From the NCBI GenBank assembly GCA_964404805.1, contig CAYOLJ010000002.1, forward strand, positions 1 to 34,779: a stretch of DNA of 34,779 bases, read 5' to 3'. Of this stretch, positions 16,442 to 25,969 are shown in pieces. How positions within the stretch are numbered: the stretch's first letter is position 1; each line of letters starts with the position of its first letter. Made by a program: the position numbers and the translations under genes. The notes below the pieces were generated by a model. The model searched no databases. It saw only the letters and a program-made list of their open reading frames with translations, and was not told where the DNA came from. Source of the DNA: Peribacter sp964404805. GTDB taxonomy: Bacteria; Patescibacteriota; Gracilibacteria; Peribacterales; Peribacteraceae.

Positions 16442-19400
16442 TACACAGCAGAAGACGCGTACGCGCTCAAAACATCTTCGATTTTCTTTTCGAGAATTGT
16501 CGACATGTTAATCGTGAGAGGAAGAGGAATGAGCTGTTCGCCGATCTTCAGCTGCACTTTCTCTTTTCCTGGGAATGTTTCGAGCACGTGCTTGAGATCC
16601 AACAGGAGTTTTTTCGGTGCCCGTTCTGGTAACGTAATAGTGTGGATGGAGATTTCCGTGGCATAAGTTTTGGGCTCCGTAGAGGGCTCTTTCTCCTTTA
16701 TCTTCGTCGTCTTTTTCTTGGTTTGAGGAGAAGGCGTTGCTGCTGCGGTGTTCTCTAATTCGAGTGTCCGGAGCAGATCGGTAATGGGCATGTCGTGCAA
16801 CAGCCAGGCACTTAGCGGACCGTGGAATTCGTTTTGTTCTTCCTTCCCTTTTCCCATCGCGACCGTTTCTCCGGCAATGACGTTACCTTCTTCATCGACT
16901 GCCTCAACTTCCTCCACCTCTTCGAGGCGTTTGCGTGTGATCGTGAGCCCCTGGCGCGCCTCCTCCTCATCGAAGAACCCTGCTTCTTTGGCGTGCGCGA
17001 TCATCGTCGATAGGACGGCACGCTTGAGGGCATCGGCGCGGATCTGTAATTGACCGGCACGCACATCCATCGTGCCGCCTACAACCAACACAGAATCGGG
17101 TTGCTCCAGTAGCGTGGCGAATTCTGCATAGATGCGGGGGAAAAGTGTCGCCTCAATTTTACCTGTCGGATCCTCGATCAGAATCACGGCCATGGTTTCA
17201 CCTTTTTTCGTCGTGATGCGCTTAATATTCTCGACGAGGCCAGCAATTTTCACTTTCTTGCCACTGTCCTTCATTGTGAGGTCGGTAATGAGTTGTGCCT
17301 TCTTGCCGATGTACTTCTTGAGCCCTGCAAGTGGATGACTGCTTACGTACATGCCAAGGGTTTCCTTTTCCCACTGAAGCTTTTGAAGCGTTGTTGCCTC
17401 TAGGGTTTTAGGAAAGTTGATGAGTGCTTCATCCATTCCACCATCCGATAAGGCGAATAGATCATGCTGTGCAGCCGAAACATCGCCACAAGATTTCGCG
17501 TAGTCCACGATACGCTCGTAGTGATCGACCAGTGTTCTTCTTTCGCCAAGGGAATCGAGTGCCCCCGATTTCGCCAGCGCCTCAAGGAGTTTTTTGTTGA
17601 GAACTTTCGACGGAACGCGTCGGGCAAAATCTTCTATTGAAGCGAATTTTCCTCCCTCCTCACGTACTTGCATGATTTGCTGTACAGAGCTGTCACCAAT
17701 GCCCTTAATCGCACTTAAGCCGAAACGGATTTCCCCTTTCTTTGCGGTGCCATGGACCAGCTTGCCTTCTGGTGGCGGAAGAGCGGTGAAGTGACGGAGG
17801 GATTCATTGATATCCGGAGGAAGAACCTGAATGCCCATAGCACGGCACTCCTCAATTTCGATCATAACGCGATCAGTACGCTGCGCATCAGACGACAGCA
17901 GCGCAGCCATGAATTCCGTGGGGAAGTGTGCCTTGAGATAGGCGGTCTCAAAGGCAATGCGTGCGTAGCCAGCAGCATGAGCTTTCGGGAATCCATATCC
18001 GGCGAATGGCATGATGACATCGTCGAAGATTTTCTCTGAGAGTGCCTTATTGTGCCCCTTCTTAGCTGCCCCCATGATGAATTTATCGCGTTGCGCGTCG
18101 AGCTCTTTCTTAATTTTCTTTCCGATAGCGCGACGCAAAAGATCCGCTTCTCCAAGAGAGTAGCCAGCGAATACTCTGGCAAGCTGAAGGATTTGCTCCT
18201 GATAAACGCCGATCCCATACGTCTCGCGGAAGATGGGTTCTACGTCTGCGTGGAGGTACTCCACTTTCTCTTTCCTGTGTTTTCGTTTGATGAAGCTGGG
18301 GATCCACTCCATAGGACCCGGACGGAAAAGAGCCGCCATAGCGGTAATGTCATTGAACGTGGTAGGAATGAGTTGCTTTAAATATCGGCGCATTCCTGCC
18401 GATTCCAGTTGGAATACCCCCGTTGTGTCCCCGCGCTGAAGAAGCTCATATGTAGCCTTGTCGTCTAGGGGTAGTTTTGCCATGTCAATCTGCGTGCCAT
18501 AGAGACGTTGGATAATCTCTAGCGTAGTTTCAATAACAGTGAGGTTTGTGAGCCCTAAAAAGTCCATTTTCAATAGGCCGAGAGCCTCCAAAGGCTTCGC
18601 TTCATATTGCGTGATGATGATTTTATCGTCCTTGGGAGCGCGCTGGAGGGCGGAGTAGAGGACGGTTGGTTCTGGGGTGATGATGACGCCACATGCATGA
18701 ACCGAGACGTGACGAGCTTTTCCTTCCAGCTTAAAAGCGGTATCAATAATCTTTCGATATGTTTCATTGGCATCGTAGGCAGCTTTCAATTCTGTAGTTT
18801 CCATGGCGTCCTTCAGTGTGGTACCGGGACGCTCGGGAATGAGTTTCGCCAATGCATTCATCTCAAGAAACGGCACACCGTAGGCGCGTCCAACATCTTT
18901 CACTGCCGCTCGTGCGGCCAGTGTTCCGAATGTACAGATCTGTACGACACGATCGCGACCATACTTGTCGCGGACATACTCCAGCACCTCATCTCTTCTT
19001 GTGTCGGCAAAATCCGTGTCAATATCTGGCATCGTGATGCGCTCAGGGTTGAGGAACCGCTCGAAGAGCAGGCCATGCTCCAGAGGATCAAGCGTCGTAA
19101 TATTCAGGCTGTATGACACAATGGATCCGGCTGCGGACCCTCTTCCCGGTCCCACTGCGATTCCCCTGCGCTTTGCTTCGTTAATGAAGTCGGCGACAAT
19201 AAGGAAATACCCAGAAAACCCCATACTATTGATAATCGAGAGCTCATGCTCCAGGCGCTCTTTCTGTTCCTGTGTGGCGTTGGGATACCGCTGCACGAAA
19301 CCTTCAGCTGCAAGACGAGTGAGTTCAGCTTCCTCTGTAGTGCCCTCCGGCATGGGATAACGCGGGATGTGGTATTTTCCTAATTCCAGCGTTACCGAGC

Positions 19401-20223
19401 ATCGATCAGCAATAACGCGAGTATTTTCCAGCGCTTCTGGCACATGTGCAAATGTCTGTTCCAACTCCTCAAATGGTCGCATAGAGAAATCACTGTCTCG
19501 CATAGAGAAGCGTGTAGTGTCAGCGACATTGGCGTTCTTCTGAATGCAGAGCAGCACATCGTGAGCCTCACTGTCACCAAGATGGCAGTAATGGCTGTTG
19601 CAGGTGGCGACGAGAGGAACATTTAGTTTTTTTGCCCAAGCGATGAGCTGTTGATTCACTTCGTTCTGCCCTGTTACGTTTGGCAGATCCATGAGCTCAA
19701 AGTAGAGATTATCTTTACCGAAGAATGAACGGTACTGCTCTGTGAGCTCTTGGATGCGTTCGCCATCCTCCACCAGGGCAGCTTGCGGAATAGCTCCTCC
19801 GATGGGCCCCGTGAACGCGATGAGGCCCTTGCCATAAGTGCTGAGCAGCTCGCTGTCGACACGTGGCTTGTAGTACATTCCTTCGAGTGAGGCGAGCGAA
19901 GCGAGGGCAAGCAGATTACGGTACCCCTCTTCATTCTCGGCAAGCAGTACCAGTGGGTATCGTTTGGTGTCGGTACCACTTTCTTGATCAAAGCGTGTTC
20001 GCACAGCAACGTAGGTTTCGAGGCCGAGGATCGGCTTGAGATCAGCCTTTTTTGCTTCACGGTAGAAATCAACGAGGCCGTAGACGTGCCCTTTGTCTGC
20101 GAGACCCACAGCTGTTTGCCGCAGCTCTACAGCACGCCGGACGATCTCTTTGGGGCTTGGGAGTGCCTCAAGGAGGGAGTATGTCGAGTGACAGTGCAGA
20201 TGGACGAAATCGGAAGCGTTCAT
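16441..20223 (-). CDS. dnaE: DNA polymerase III subunit alpha (DnaE)
   Basis: 1260 residues; E. coli DnaE has 1160. The replicative polymerase works with the DnaN clamp encoded in this window. The N-terminal PHP domain opens VHLHCHSTYSLLEA (residues 7-20). Polymerase catalytic aspartates are D400 and D402 in MPDIDTDFAD and D554 in KMDFLGLTN. The HVSVHACGVII and GFPKAHAAGYARIAF motifs are present. An OB fold lies at about 990-1070. A C-terminal extension holds a Lys/Thr/Pro-rich linker (about 1160-1180). The PHP metal site looks degraded (K44, P90 and N209 replace expected ligands). tsaC is coupled downstream. Confidence 0.95.
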   Translation of the reverse strand: MNASDFVHLHCHSTYSLLEALPSPKEIVRRAVELRQTAVGLADKGHVYGLVDFYREAKKADLKPILGLETYVAVRTRFDQESGTDTKRYPLVLLAENEEGYRNLLALASLASLEGMYYKPRVDSELLSTYGKGLIAFTGPIGGAIPQAALVEDGERIQELTEQYRSFFGKDNLYFELMDLPNVTGQNEVNQQLIAWAKKLNVPLVATCNSHYCHLGDSEAHDVLLCIQKNANVADTTRFSMRDSDFSMRPFEELEQTFAHVPEALENTRVIADRCSVTLELGKYHIPRYPMPEGTTEEAELTRLAAEGFVQRYPNATQEQKERLEHELSIINSMGFSGYFLIVADFINEAKRRGIAVGPGRGSAAGSIVSYSLNITTLDPLEHGLLFERFLNPERITMPDIDTDFADTRRDEVLEYVRDKYGRDRVVQICTFGTLAARAAVKDVGRAYGVPFLEMNALAKLIPERPGTTLKDAMETTELKAAYDANETYRKIIDTAFKLEGKARHVSVHACGVIITPEPTVLYSALQRAPKDDKIIITQYEAKPLEALGLLKMDFLGLTNLTVIETTLEIIQRLYGTQIDMAKLPLDDKATYELLQRGDTTGVFQLESAGMRRYLKQLIPTTFNDITAMAALFRPGPMEWIPSFIKRKHRKEKVEYLHADVEPIFRETYGIGVYQEQILQLARVFAGYSLGEADLLRRAIGKKIKKELDAQRDKFIMGAAKKGHNKALSEKIFDDVIMPFAGYGFPKAHAAGYARIAFETAYLKAHFPTEFMAALLSSDAQRTDRVMIEIEECRAMGIQVLPPDINESLRHFTALPPPEGKLVHGTAKKGEIRFGLSAIKGIGDSSVQQIMQVREEGGKFASIEDFARRVPSKVLNKKLLEALAKSGALDSLGERRTLVDHYERIVDYAKSCGDVSAAQHDLFALSDGGMDEALINFPKTLEATTLQKLQWEKETLGMYVSSHPLAGLKKYIGKKAQLITDLTMKDSGKKVKIAGLVENIKRITTKKGETMAVILIEDPTGKIEATLFPRIYAEFATLLEQPDSVLVVGGTMDVRAGQLQIRADALKRAVLSTMIAHAKEAGFFDEEEARQGLTITRKRLEEVEEVEAVDEEGNVIAGETVAMGKGKEEQNEFHGPLSAWLLHDMPITDLLRTLELENTAAATPSPQTKKKTTKIKEKEPSTEPKTYATEISIHTITLPERAPKKLLLDLKHVLETFPGKEKVQLKIGEQLIPLPLTINMSTILEKKIEDVLSAYASSAV

Positions 20224-20240
20224 GCGAGGAGAGCTAGTAT

Positions 20241-20254
20241 GCAGTATTCACTGC
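20241..20254. promoter_or_regulatory. Inverted repeat upstream of dnaE
   Basis: GCAGT-ATTC-ACTGC, a perfect 5-bp inverted repeat, lies 17 bp before the dnaE ATG. It is flanked on the minus strand by two TATACT/CATACT-like hexamers that could be -10 elements. It may be an operator or just a promoter-proximal hairpin; it resembles no operator I recognise. Confidence 0.3.
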
Positions 20255-20284
20255 GGAGTATACAGTCCTCCTCAGGTTTTCCTC

Positions 20285-21844
20285 TTAGAGTCCTGCTGCA
20301 TTTTTGCACTGTTTTGCGACCTCTGATTCAAGAGGGGCTCCTCTGGCGTACGGAAAACACTCATCCTTGAAAATAATTTTCAATATGCGATCTAATTGCT
20401 TATTGCATGGGCGGAAAATGCAGGATGTACGCAAGAAGGATGCGTAGTCACGCACAAATTTTCGTAGGCCAACATTCGAGCTCTGTACCGAAGACGCAAG
20501 TTTGCGCACTTCTGCGCGAAGCGGCGTGAGCGTGTTGAGTACACGCAGTGGAGCATCGATAGTCTTTGCGATCTGTGCGCTCTCTTTCTTCGCTTGTTGC
20601 AGGCTGAATCCCTGCAGATACAACTGTACATCGTAGCGAGCACCGAGCAGCCAGAAGAGCATGTTATCTTCCATCTTTCGCGCAGCCTCTTTCTCGGGGC
20701 CGTCTGGCAATTCATCGGAGTCGCGGATGTACGTAGGAGGCAGGCGTTGCTGGCCCCATCCATCCCAGAGCGCTGAGAGCTTGGGCATGAGAGACGTCTC
20801 ATTCGATGAGAATGCAAACGGTCCACGACGTTCCCAGAAGGCGACACCTGTGGGGAGCTGCTCATCCTCCGCAAGGCAGCCACTTTTCACTTCGTGGTTA
20901 CGCTTGTTGCTTGCTCCCATACCAAAATTCGAGAGATCCATCGTTCCTCCTCCCAAACGTTGTTCCAGTTGTACGATGGTATCCTTTGCGGTGCCAATAT
21001 CTTCAATGGCTGTATCACGGTCCTGAATGAGTTTTCGCAGCCCTTCGATTTCTTTTCGAATGCCTTCTGGTCCATCGCGGCTTTCGAGAACAGAAAGGTC
21101 GCAACCATATCCCGCTCCGGTTGGCGGAAGGTAATCTGTACTGAATGGACAGAGCTCTCCGTCGTCTTCCCCTTCTCCGCCCGATGCAGTGCAGCCGGCA
21201 TTCACACAGGCATACTGCCTCTTAAATGCGAGCCCCTGCGTGTTGATGCAATCAGAATACTCCGTGCCTTCCCCTATCTGCCGGCACTCAATATTTCTCG
21301 TGTCATCCTCTTCCTCTTTGCCGGGGCAGCACCAGTAGGGTGGGGCATCAAATCCGTACAATGATCCCTCTTCTTCATCGACGTACGTGGGGTCTCTTGC
21401 TCCTAGAAGAAGAGCCTTATAGCGGTTATTCAGGTAACGTTGCATCGAAATGAGGCGCGCAGCTTCACTCACACGCCCCGCTTCAATGGCGTCATTCTTT
21501 CGTATTCTTGCTCGCTCCATCCATCCTTCAAGAATGAGAGTGTCGAGTCTCAGACAGGGTGTGTTTTCTCGTAGGTCGCGCTCTTGCTCCACAATGCGCA
21601 GATCTGTATCAACCAACAACAGAATCATTCCGGTGATCTGATCGAGCCAGAAGAGCTTGAGCAGTTTATCTACGGTTGCGTCTCCGCCTCCGGCATTATC
21701 GAGCCCGGCACTCACGCGACGCACCACACGCTCTATGTACGGAGAAACGGGGGCGATATCTGCATACTGATCACCTGCCGCCATTGCCGGAGAAGCAATG
21801 GAGCAGATCAATATGCCGGTGAGCAACAGAGGAACAGTTCTCAT
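20285..21844 (-). CDS. Unrecognised secreted Cys-containing protein, last gene of the five-gene secreted cluster
   Basis: 519 residues. A clear signal peptide (about 1-22, cleavage after AMA) leads to a helical N-terminal part, around LDTLILEGWMERARIRKNDA. A Cys-rich acidic middle follows (about 173-250: WCCPG, IECRQ, SDCIN, YACVNAGC, LCPF). A long helical C-terminal half ends in the C-x4-C segment TSCIFRPCNKQ. I count about 14 cysteines in the mature protein. No known family. Its ATG overlaps the stop of the 838-residue gene by four bases (ATGA). I infer a secreted, disulfide-bonded partner of the other four products. Only 61 bp separate it from dnaE. Confidence 0.8.
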   Translation of the reverse strand: MRTVPLLLTGILICSIASPAMAAGDQYADIAPVSPYIERVVRRVSAGLDNAGGGDATVDKLLKLFWLDQITGMILLLVDTDLRIVEQERDLRENTPCLRLDTLILEGWMERARIRKNDAIEAGRVSEAARLISMQRYLNNRYKALLLGARDPTYVDEEEGSLYGFDAPPYWCCPGKEEEDDTRNIECRQIGEGTEYSDCINTQGLAFKRQYACVNAGCTASGGEGEDDGELCPFSTDYLPPTGAGYGCDLSVLESRDGPEGIRKEIEGLRKLIQDRDTAIEDIGTAKDTIVQLEQRLGGGTMDLSNFGMGASNKRNHEVKSGCLAEDEQLPTGVAFWERRGPFAFSSNETSLMPKLSALWDGWGQQRLPPTYIRDSDELPDGPEKEAARKMEDNMLFWLLGARYDVQLYLQGFSLQQAKKESAQIAKTIDAPLRVLNTLTPLRAEVRKLASSVQSSNVGLRKFVRDYASFLRTSCIFRPCNKQLDRILKIIFKDECFPYARGAPLESEVAKQCKNAAGL

Positions 21845-24357
21845 TCAGGAACGTACGGAGAGTCAGGCACGTATGGGGGTGTGTCACAGAAATCGGGAGT
21901 TTCTGCCGCATTCCGCGGACATGTTTGCTGCGGGAACTGGGTTTTTGCCATTGCACCCATCAACTGGTTACCTGCCCGCAGAGTGTCAGACAGCGCGCGA
22001 CCGGCCCAAGAGAGATAGCGCGTAAGAAGTGATGTGCCAATACGCGTCGCGATACTCTGGGTCATGCGTTGCAGTGATTCGGTGGGCTCTAGATTTTCCT
22101 CGATTTGTCCTGCAAAGCTGAATGAAGTTGTCACATAGCTATCGGTGGGAATATTCAGTCTGCGCTCGTAGTTGAACTGACAGAGGATAGGTGGGGTGGC
22201 GGCAGGAAGACCGTTAATCTGGCACAGCGCGCGATCGAGAGATTCGATCAGCAAACGTGGGTTGTAGGCAGGCATGAGCGGTGGAGAAATGGCAGGTAGT
22301 GCGATGAGTCCCGCGGCTTGTGTATTTTCTACCGCACAGGAATCCCACGGGAACGCCTCGTCTTCGACGACCAACCCCATGCGGCCGGGGATGACGCGCG
22401 ATTGTTCGATGGATTGTTCTACGCATTGGCCGATGTAGCAGAGGTTGTTCCCGATGGTGTTCTCATACTTTGTCGGGCAACTGGGCGTACAGGCACCGTT
22501 CAGGCCCTCGATCATCGAGACGATGCGGCTATCGAGGCGCGCCAGTGCCTCTGTCCCCCTAGCCTGGATCATTGTAGAAGTACCTGCCCGATCTTCTGTT
22601 TTTCCTATCACCTCTTCGCATGAAGGAAGGTTTCCACCAGATTCGCGGTCTGCCTTTCGTAAGGCATCCAAGTATTTTTCTAAAATATCTTCGGTTTCAA
22701 GACTTGAACACGGCTTCTCGCCGTATTTTCTGCAGCTGATGTTACTCAGGCCACCTATGCATTCCTCGAGTGAGAAGCCAATGGCATCCAAGATTCCAAT
22801 CTCTGCATCCACACGGCAGGAAACCCTAAAGGCTTCTGCTTCATGAGCACAGCAGCGCTCAGCCGTGTAAGATACTTTGGTTTTCGGTTTGAGGTTACAA
22901 TATTGCTGCGCATGGACGAGTTCATGGAGCAGGCTGGATCGAAGCATGATACGAGGAGCGCTGTTCTGGACACATATATGGATAACACCGTTCTCATCCT
23001 TCTCCTCTGTTGTTGCTGAGTTTCCGTTGGGACAATTGTCTTTGCATTGAATATCCACCGTGCATAGACTGCAACCAAGTTTGCCTTCTGGGCTCAAGAG
23101 TTCCTTACTCGGAATGCGCCACCATCCCGTGCGACAGATATCAGGGCCGGATTCGGTGAGGGCGATCGGCTGCTTCGCCTGCGTCGGTTTACACTCCGTG
23201 AGTACGATCGCACGAGGATCTTTATCCTCAATTTCTGCATTACAGCGGTCGTGCCGCATCAGGCGGCACATGTAACCGTCTCGGGCGAATGCTAAATGGC
23301 AAATCCCCTCGTCCTCATCCGGTTCTTCGGGGGGGTCTTCATAACGGCCGCCCGGGAGGATTCCGAATCGATCGACAACAGTGCAGTAGGCCTTAGAGAA
23401 CTTTCCGGAATCACAAGGGTCACCACCCAGTATTTCAATGGAGGGAGAAGAGAGGGTTAGATCCCATCCCAATCCCACATCACGCTTAATTGTTCCGTCG
23501 AAATTCTCTGCCATCATCCAGACAACGGCATGTTCCGGCGTATCGAGCTTGCGCAGAGGGAAGATGACGATCTCTCCATGTTGAAGTGGAGGGGCGTATT
23601 CCAATGCAGATGCCGGAAGTGCGTCTCGCAGAGCGCGCAATTTGTCTTCGACTTTGCAGTACCGTTCGCGGATTGCCGGATACAACTCCGAGGCGTCCCT
23701 GACGTTGTAACAGTAATCAGAGAACGGGGTGATTCCGTAACGGTACCGCCACACGGCAGTCGAGCCGGCACTCTCGAGTTCGGCCCCCAGGTCGTTGAAC
23801 ATCCCATCCGTCACACTATCGGGCCGGGGAACCGCACGTACGAGCGGAAAAACCTCAGGTGTGAACAGGACATCATCTTGGCTGCGCCATAAATTCCGGA
23901 TGGTCAGTGTGCGCTCCGCGACGGTGAAGATCTCTCCCATTCGTCCGCTCACACCCGTTTCGTATCCTGTAGCAATGTGCAGAAGATCTGTTGAAAGCGT
24001 GAGTGTTTCGAGGATGTCACGTCCCCAGTCGCGGAACATCTGATACGCCTGAGGGCAGCCATCGAAAGTGTTGTTGTATTTTTGACAAAAATCGTTGAGT
24101 CGTGATTCAAACGCCGCTTTCACAATTGATTGAATCTCTGCAGAGGTTTCATCTTTCAAGAAAAGGTTTTCCTGAGACACCATTTGAACGACATAGCTAA
24201 TAATGGAATCGTTAACTCCTTCCAAAGTCATTTCCTGCTCTGTGAGTGCATGCATTTTTTCGTAGAGTTGCAGGCCACCAAGCCCCTGTTGTGCGTGGGC
24301 ATGCGTTGCGATGAGCAGCGAGCCGACAATGCCGAAAATGGCGGAAGAATATTTCAC
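21841..24357 (-). CDS. Secreted Cys-rich putative zinc metallopeptidase (HELVH), fourth gene of the cluster
   Basis: 838 residues, starting with GTG that overlaps the previous stop (GTGA). A signal peptide (about 1-22, ending HAHA) is followed by a helical N-terminal domain, then a Cys-rich middle. The zincin motif is HELVH at 478-482, followed by CCAHEAEAF (502-510), where E506 is a candidate third zinc ligand. Cysteines bracket the motif (C487, C502, C503). I count about 33 cysteines overall. Further on lie LCYIGQCVEQ and the segment YNPRLLIESL, shared with the 1029-residue protein. The tail repeats PYVPD/PYVPE. Family unknown; peptidase activity is inferred from the motif alone. Confidence 0.8.
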   Translation of the reverse strand: MKYSSAIFGIVGSLLIATHAHAQQGLGGLQLYEKMHALTEQEMTLEGVNDSIISYVVQMVSQENLFLKDETSAEIQSIVKAAFESRLNDFCQKYNNTFDGCPQAYQMFRDWGRDILETLTLSTDLLHIATGYETGVSGRMGEIFTVAERTLTIRNLWRSQDDVLFTPEVFPLVRAVPRPDSVTDGMFNDLGAELESAGSTAVWRYRYGITPFSDYCYNVRDASELYPAIRERYCKVEDKLRALRDALPASALEYAPPLQHGEIVIFPLRKLDTPEHAVVWMMAENFDGTIKRDVGLGWDLTLSSPSIEILGGDPCDSGKFSKAYCTVVDRFGILPGGRYEDPPEEPDEDEGICHLAFARDGYMCRLMRHDRCNAEIEDKDPRAIVLTECKPTQAKQPIALTESGPDICRTGWWRIPSKELLSPEGKLGCSLCTVDIQCKDNCPNGNSATTEEKDENGVIHICVQNSAPRIMLRSSLLHELVHAQQYCNLKPKTKVSYTAERCCAHEAEAFRVSCRVDAEIGILDAIGFSLEECIGGLSNISCRKYGEKPCSSLETEDILEKYLDALRKADRESGGNLPSCEEVIGKTEDRAGTSTMIQARGTEALARLDSRIVSMIEGLNGACTPSCPTKYENTIGNNLCYIGQCVEQSIEQSRVIPGRMGLVVEDEAFPWDSCAVENTQAAGLIALPAISPPLMPAYNPRLLIESLDRALCQINGLPAATPPILCQFNYERRLNIPTDSYVTTSFSFAGQIEENLEPTESLQRMTQSIATRIGTSLLTRYLSWAGRALSDTLRAGNQLMGAMAKTQFPQQTCPRNAAETPDFCDTPPYVPDSPYVPE

Positions 24358-25151
24358 TGTGGCAAGTCACGGAGAGGATCCTTGGCGTTCCAGATGCGCG
24401 GCAGACAGGCGCTGGCCTCTGCTGCCAGAGCGAGAGCATTGCGGATATCGAGAGATGCTCGCTCAATACACTGAAGCTCTGAATGGAGCGGGAGTAGACG
24501 ACTAAGGCCGGCGAGAACAGAGAGTGTCCGGTTGAGGGAGGGGCGGGCCGTTGCTAATTCCGTGGCAATTGTCTGGTCTTCTTCCGAAACCTCGGCGGTG
24601 AGGAGAGAGAGATAAATATCGGATTCGTCCCCTTCCTCTTGCATTGCCATCTCAAGCTGTAGGAGTGCATCCGGGTGCAGGAAGTAAAGCCTCTCTTCTA
24701 AAGCGCATTCGTAGGCCCGCAAGAATTCAAGGAGCACGGAACTGGCTTCCCATTGGCTGACAGAAGATTCCTTCCAGCTGGGGAGGCTTTTCGCGAGTGC
24801 ACTCAACTTCGTTCCGCCAGGCAGCACATCGTTCCCTGTTGCGGCATTGCATTTCGGGGGACGCGAAAAGGATTGCATGTGTTCGTCGACAATTTCACCG
24901 ACAATGCGATGGTATTCCGTTGACCATTGCGAGAAACTACCGTCTCTGAAAGGCAGTTGTGCGTATGCGTAATTCTCTGCAAAGCGGGAGCAGGGGGTGA
25001 GGATGGAGTTTTCTTCTTCTTGCTTGATGAGCAGATCGACACTGGTGGCAGCAAATTTTTTGGGGTCTTTCACTACAACAGCGATAACACTGAGAGCCAC
25101 CAACAAAAGGACGATCATCGAGCCAATGGTGCGCTTACGGAGAGAGAACAT
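24354..25151 (-). CDS. Unrecognised membrane-anchored protein, third gene of the cluster
   Basis: 265 residues. A basic N-terminus (MFSLRKR) and one hydrophobic segment (about 10-27) give a signal anchor with the rest outside the cytoplasm. The exported part is mostly helical with five cysteines (in LTPCSR, PPKCNA, YECALE, LQCIER and SACLPR). A segment LLEFLRAYECALEERL resembles LVPYLTQAYRSLKCR of the 270-residue neighbour in position and pattern, which hints at distant relationship. The start lies 5 bp after the stop of the 270-residue gene. Its stop overlaps the next start (GTGA). Its single anchor could tether the complex to the membrane. Confidence 0.75.
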   Translation of the reverse strand: MFSLRKRTIGSMIVLLLVALSVIAVVVKDPKKFAATSVDLLIKQEEENSILTPCSRFAENYAYAQLPFRDGSFSQWSTEYHRIVGEIVDEHMQSFSRPPKCNAATGNDVLPGGTKLSALAKSLPSWKESSVSQWEASSVLLEFLRAYECALEERLYFLHPDALLQLEMAMQEEGDESDIYLSLLTAEVSEEDQTIATELATARPSLNRTLSVLAGLSRLLPLHSELQCIERASLDIRNALALAAEASACLPRIWNAKDPLRDLPQ

Positions 25152-25156
25152 GATTC

Positions 25157-25969
25157 TTAATTGGCGGGGGGACTTTCATCACAGCTGCCGATGAAACAGG
25201 GAATGCGGTAGAGGGATCCAACGAGCTGCGCGGCTTTGCGAAGCGAATTCGCAAGAGGCCAGCGGAACTCCTGTAGGAAGGCATCGATTTGTCCTGAGAG
25301 CTGCAAAAGAGAGCGATACGCCGCATCGTACTCAGTGGCTTGCTTAAGTAGATCTTTCTCACGCGAGACCAGATCATCTCTTACCAATCGACAGTGGGTG
25401 AGCAGTTCACCCTCTTCCACTTTGCTCCCTTCGGCAGCCGCGAGGTGGCAGCTGGGGATTGATTGTCGTTTGTCCTCGATGCACCCCGGTACCACTATGG
25501 TTAGTTCCTGCGGTTCCATACTTTCCAACTTAAGAGAATTTTCCACAACCTTGCAGACAATGGTTGAACGGCATTTGAGTGAGCGGTAGGCCTGTGTGAG
25601 GTAGGGCACCAAGTCAGACGTCATCACTTTGCGCGTTTCGAAGATGCCTTTGCGCGGCTTTAGCTCATCCTTGCCATCCATTTCGTCATCGCTGCGTTCC
25701 TCATCCTCTTTCCTCGGCGATACTGAGCGCCACACATCCTCCTTCTCCTTGATCCATGGGATTCCCTCATTGTCGAAGTACACTTCGTTGAGCGCGGCAT
25801 CTTGCGCTTTCTTGTGTCCGAAGAGCACGCTGCGGTACAGGCGTTGCTCCTGCGAGAGCTGTTGCACCATGAGTGTCTGGCATGTGTCAGTAGCCTGCGC
25901 ATGACCTTGCAGTGGCATGATGATGAATGCGAGAACAGTGAGCCAGAGAAGAGAAGTGTGGTGCTTCAT
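25157..25969 (-). CDS. Unrecognised secreted protein with C-terminal PCFIGSC motif, second gene of the cluster
   Basis: 270 residues. The signal peptide (about 1-25) ends GHAQA. A highly charged, probably flexible stretch (about 85-105, around KEDEERSDDEMDGKDE) separates two helical parts. Eight cysteines are present, including the terminal C-x4-C segment IPCFIGSCDES preceded by an amphipathic helix. The same type of ending, helix then C-x4-C, occurs in the 519- and 838-residue proteins. The ATG overlaps the upstream stop (ATGA). There is no Shine-Dalgarno sequence, so it is probably translated by coupling. No family recognised; role inferred only from the cluster. Confidence 0.75.
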   Translation of the reverse strand: MKHHTSLLWLTVLAFIIMPLQGHAQATDTCQTLMVQQLSQEQRLYRSVLFGHKKAQDAALNEVYFDNEGIPWIKEKEDVWRSVSPRKEDEERSDDEMDGKDELKPRKGIFETRKVMTSDLVPYLTQAYRSLKCRSTIVCKVVENSLKLESMEPQELTIVVPGCIEDKRQSIPSCHLAAAEGSKVEEGELLTHCRLVRDDLVSREKDLLKQATEYDAAYRSLLQLSGQIDAFLQEFRWPLANSLRKAAQLVGSLYRIPCFIGSCDESPPAN

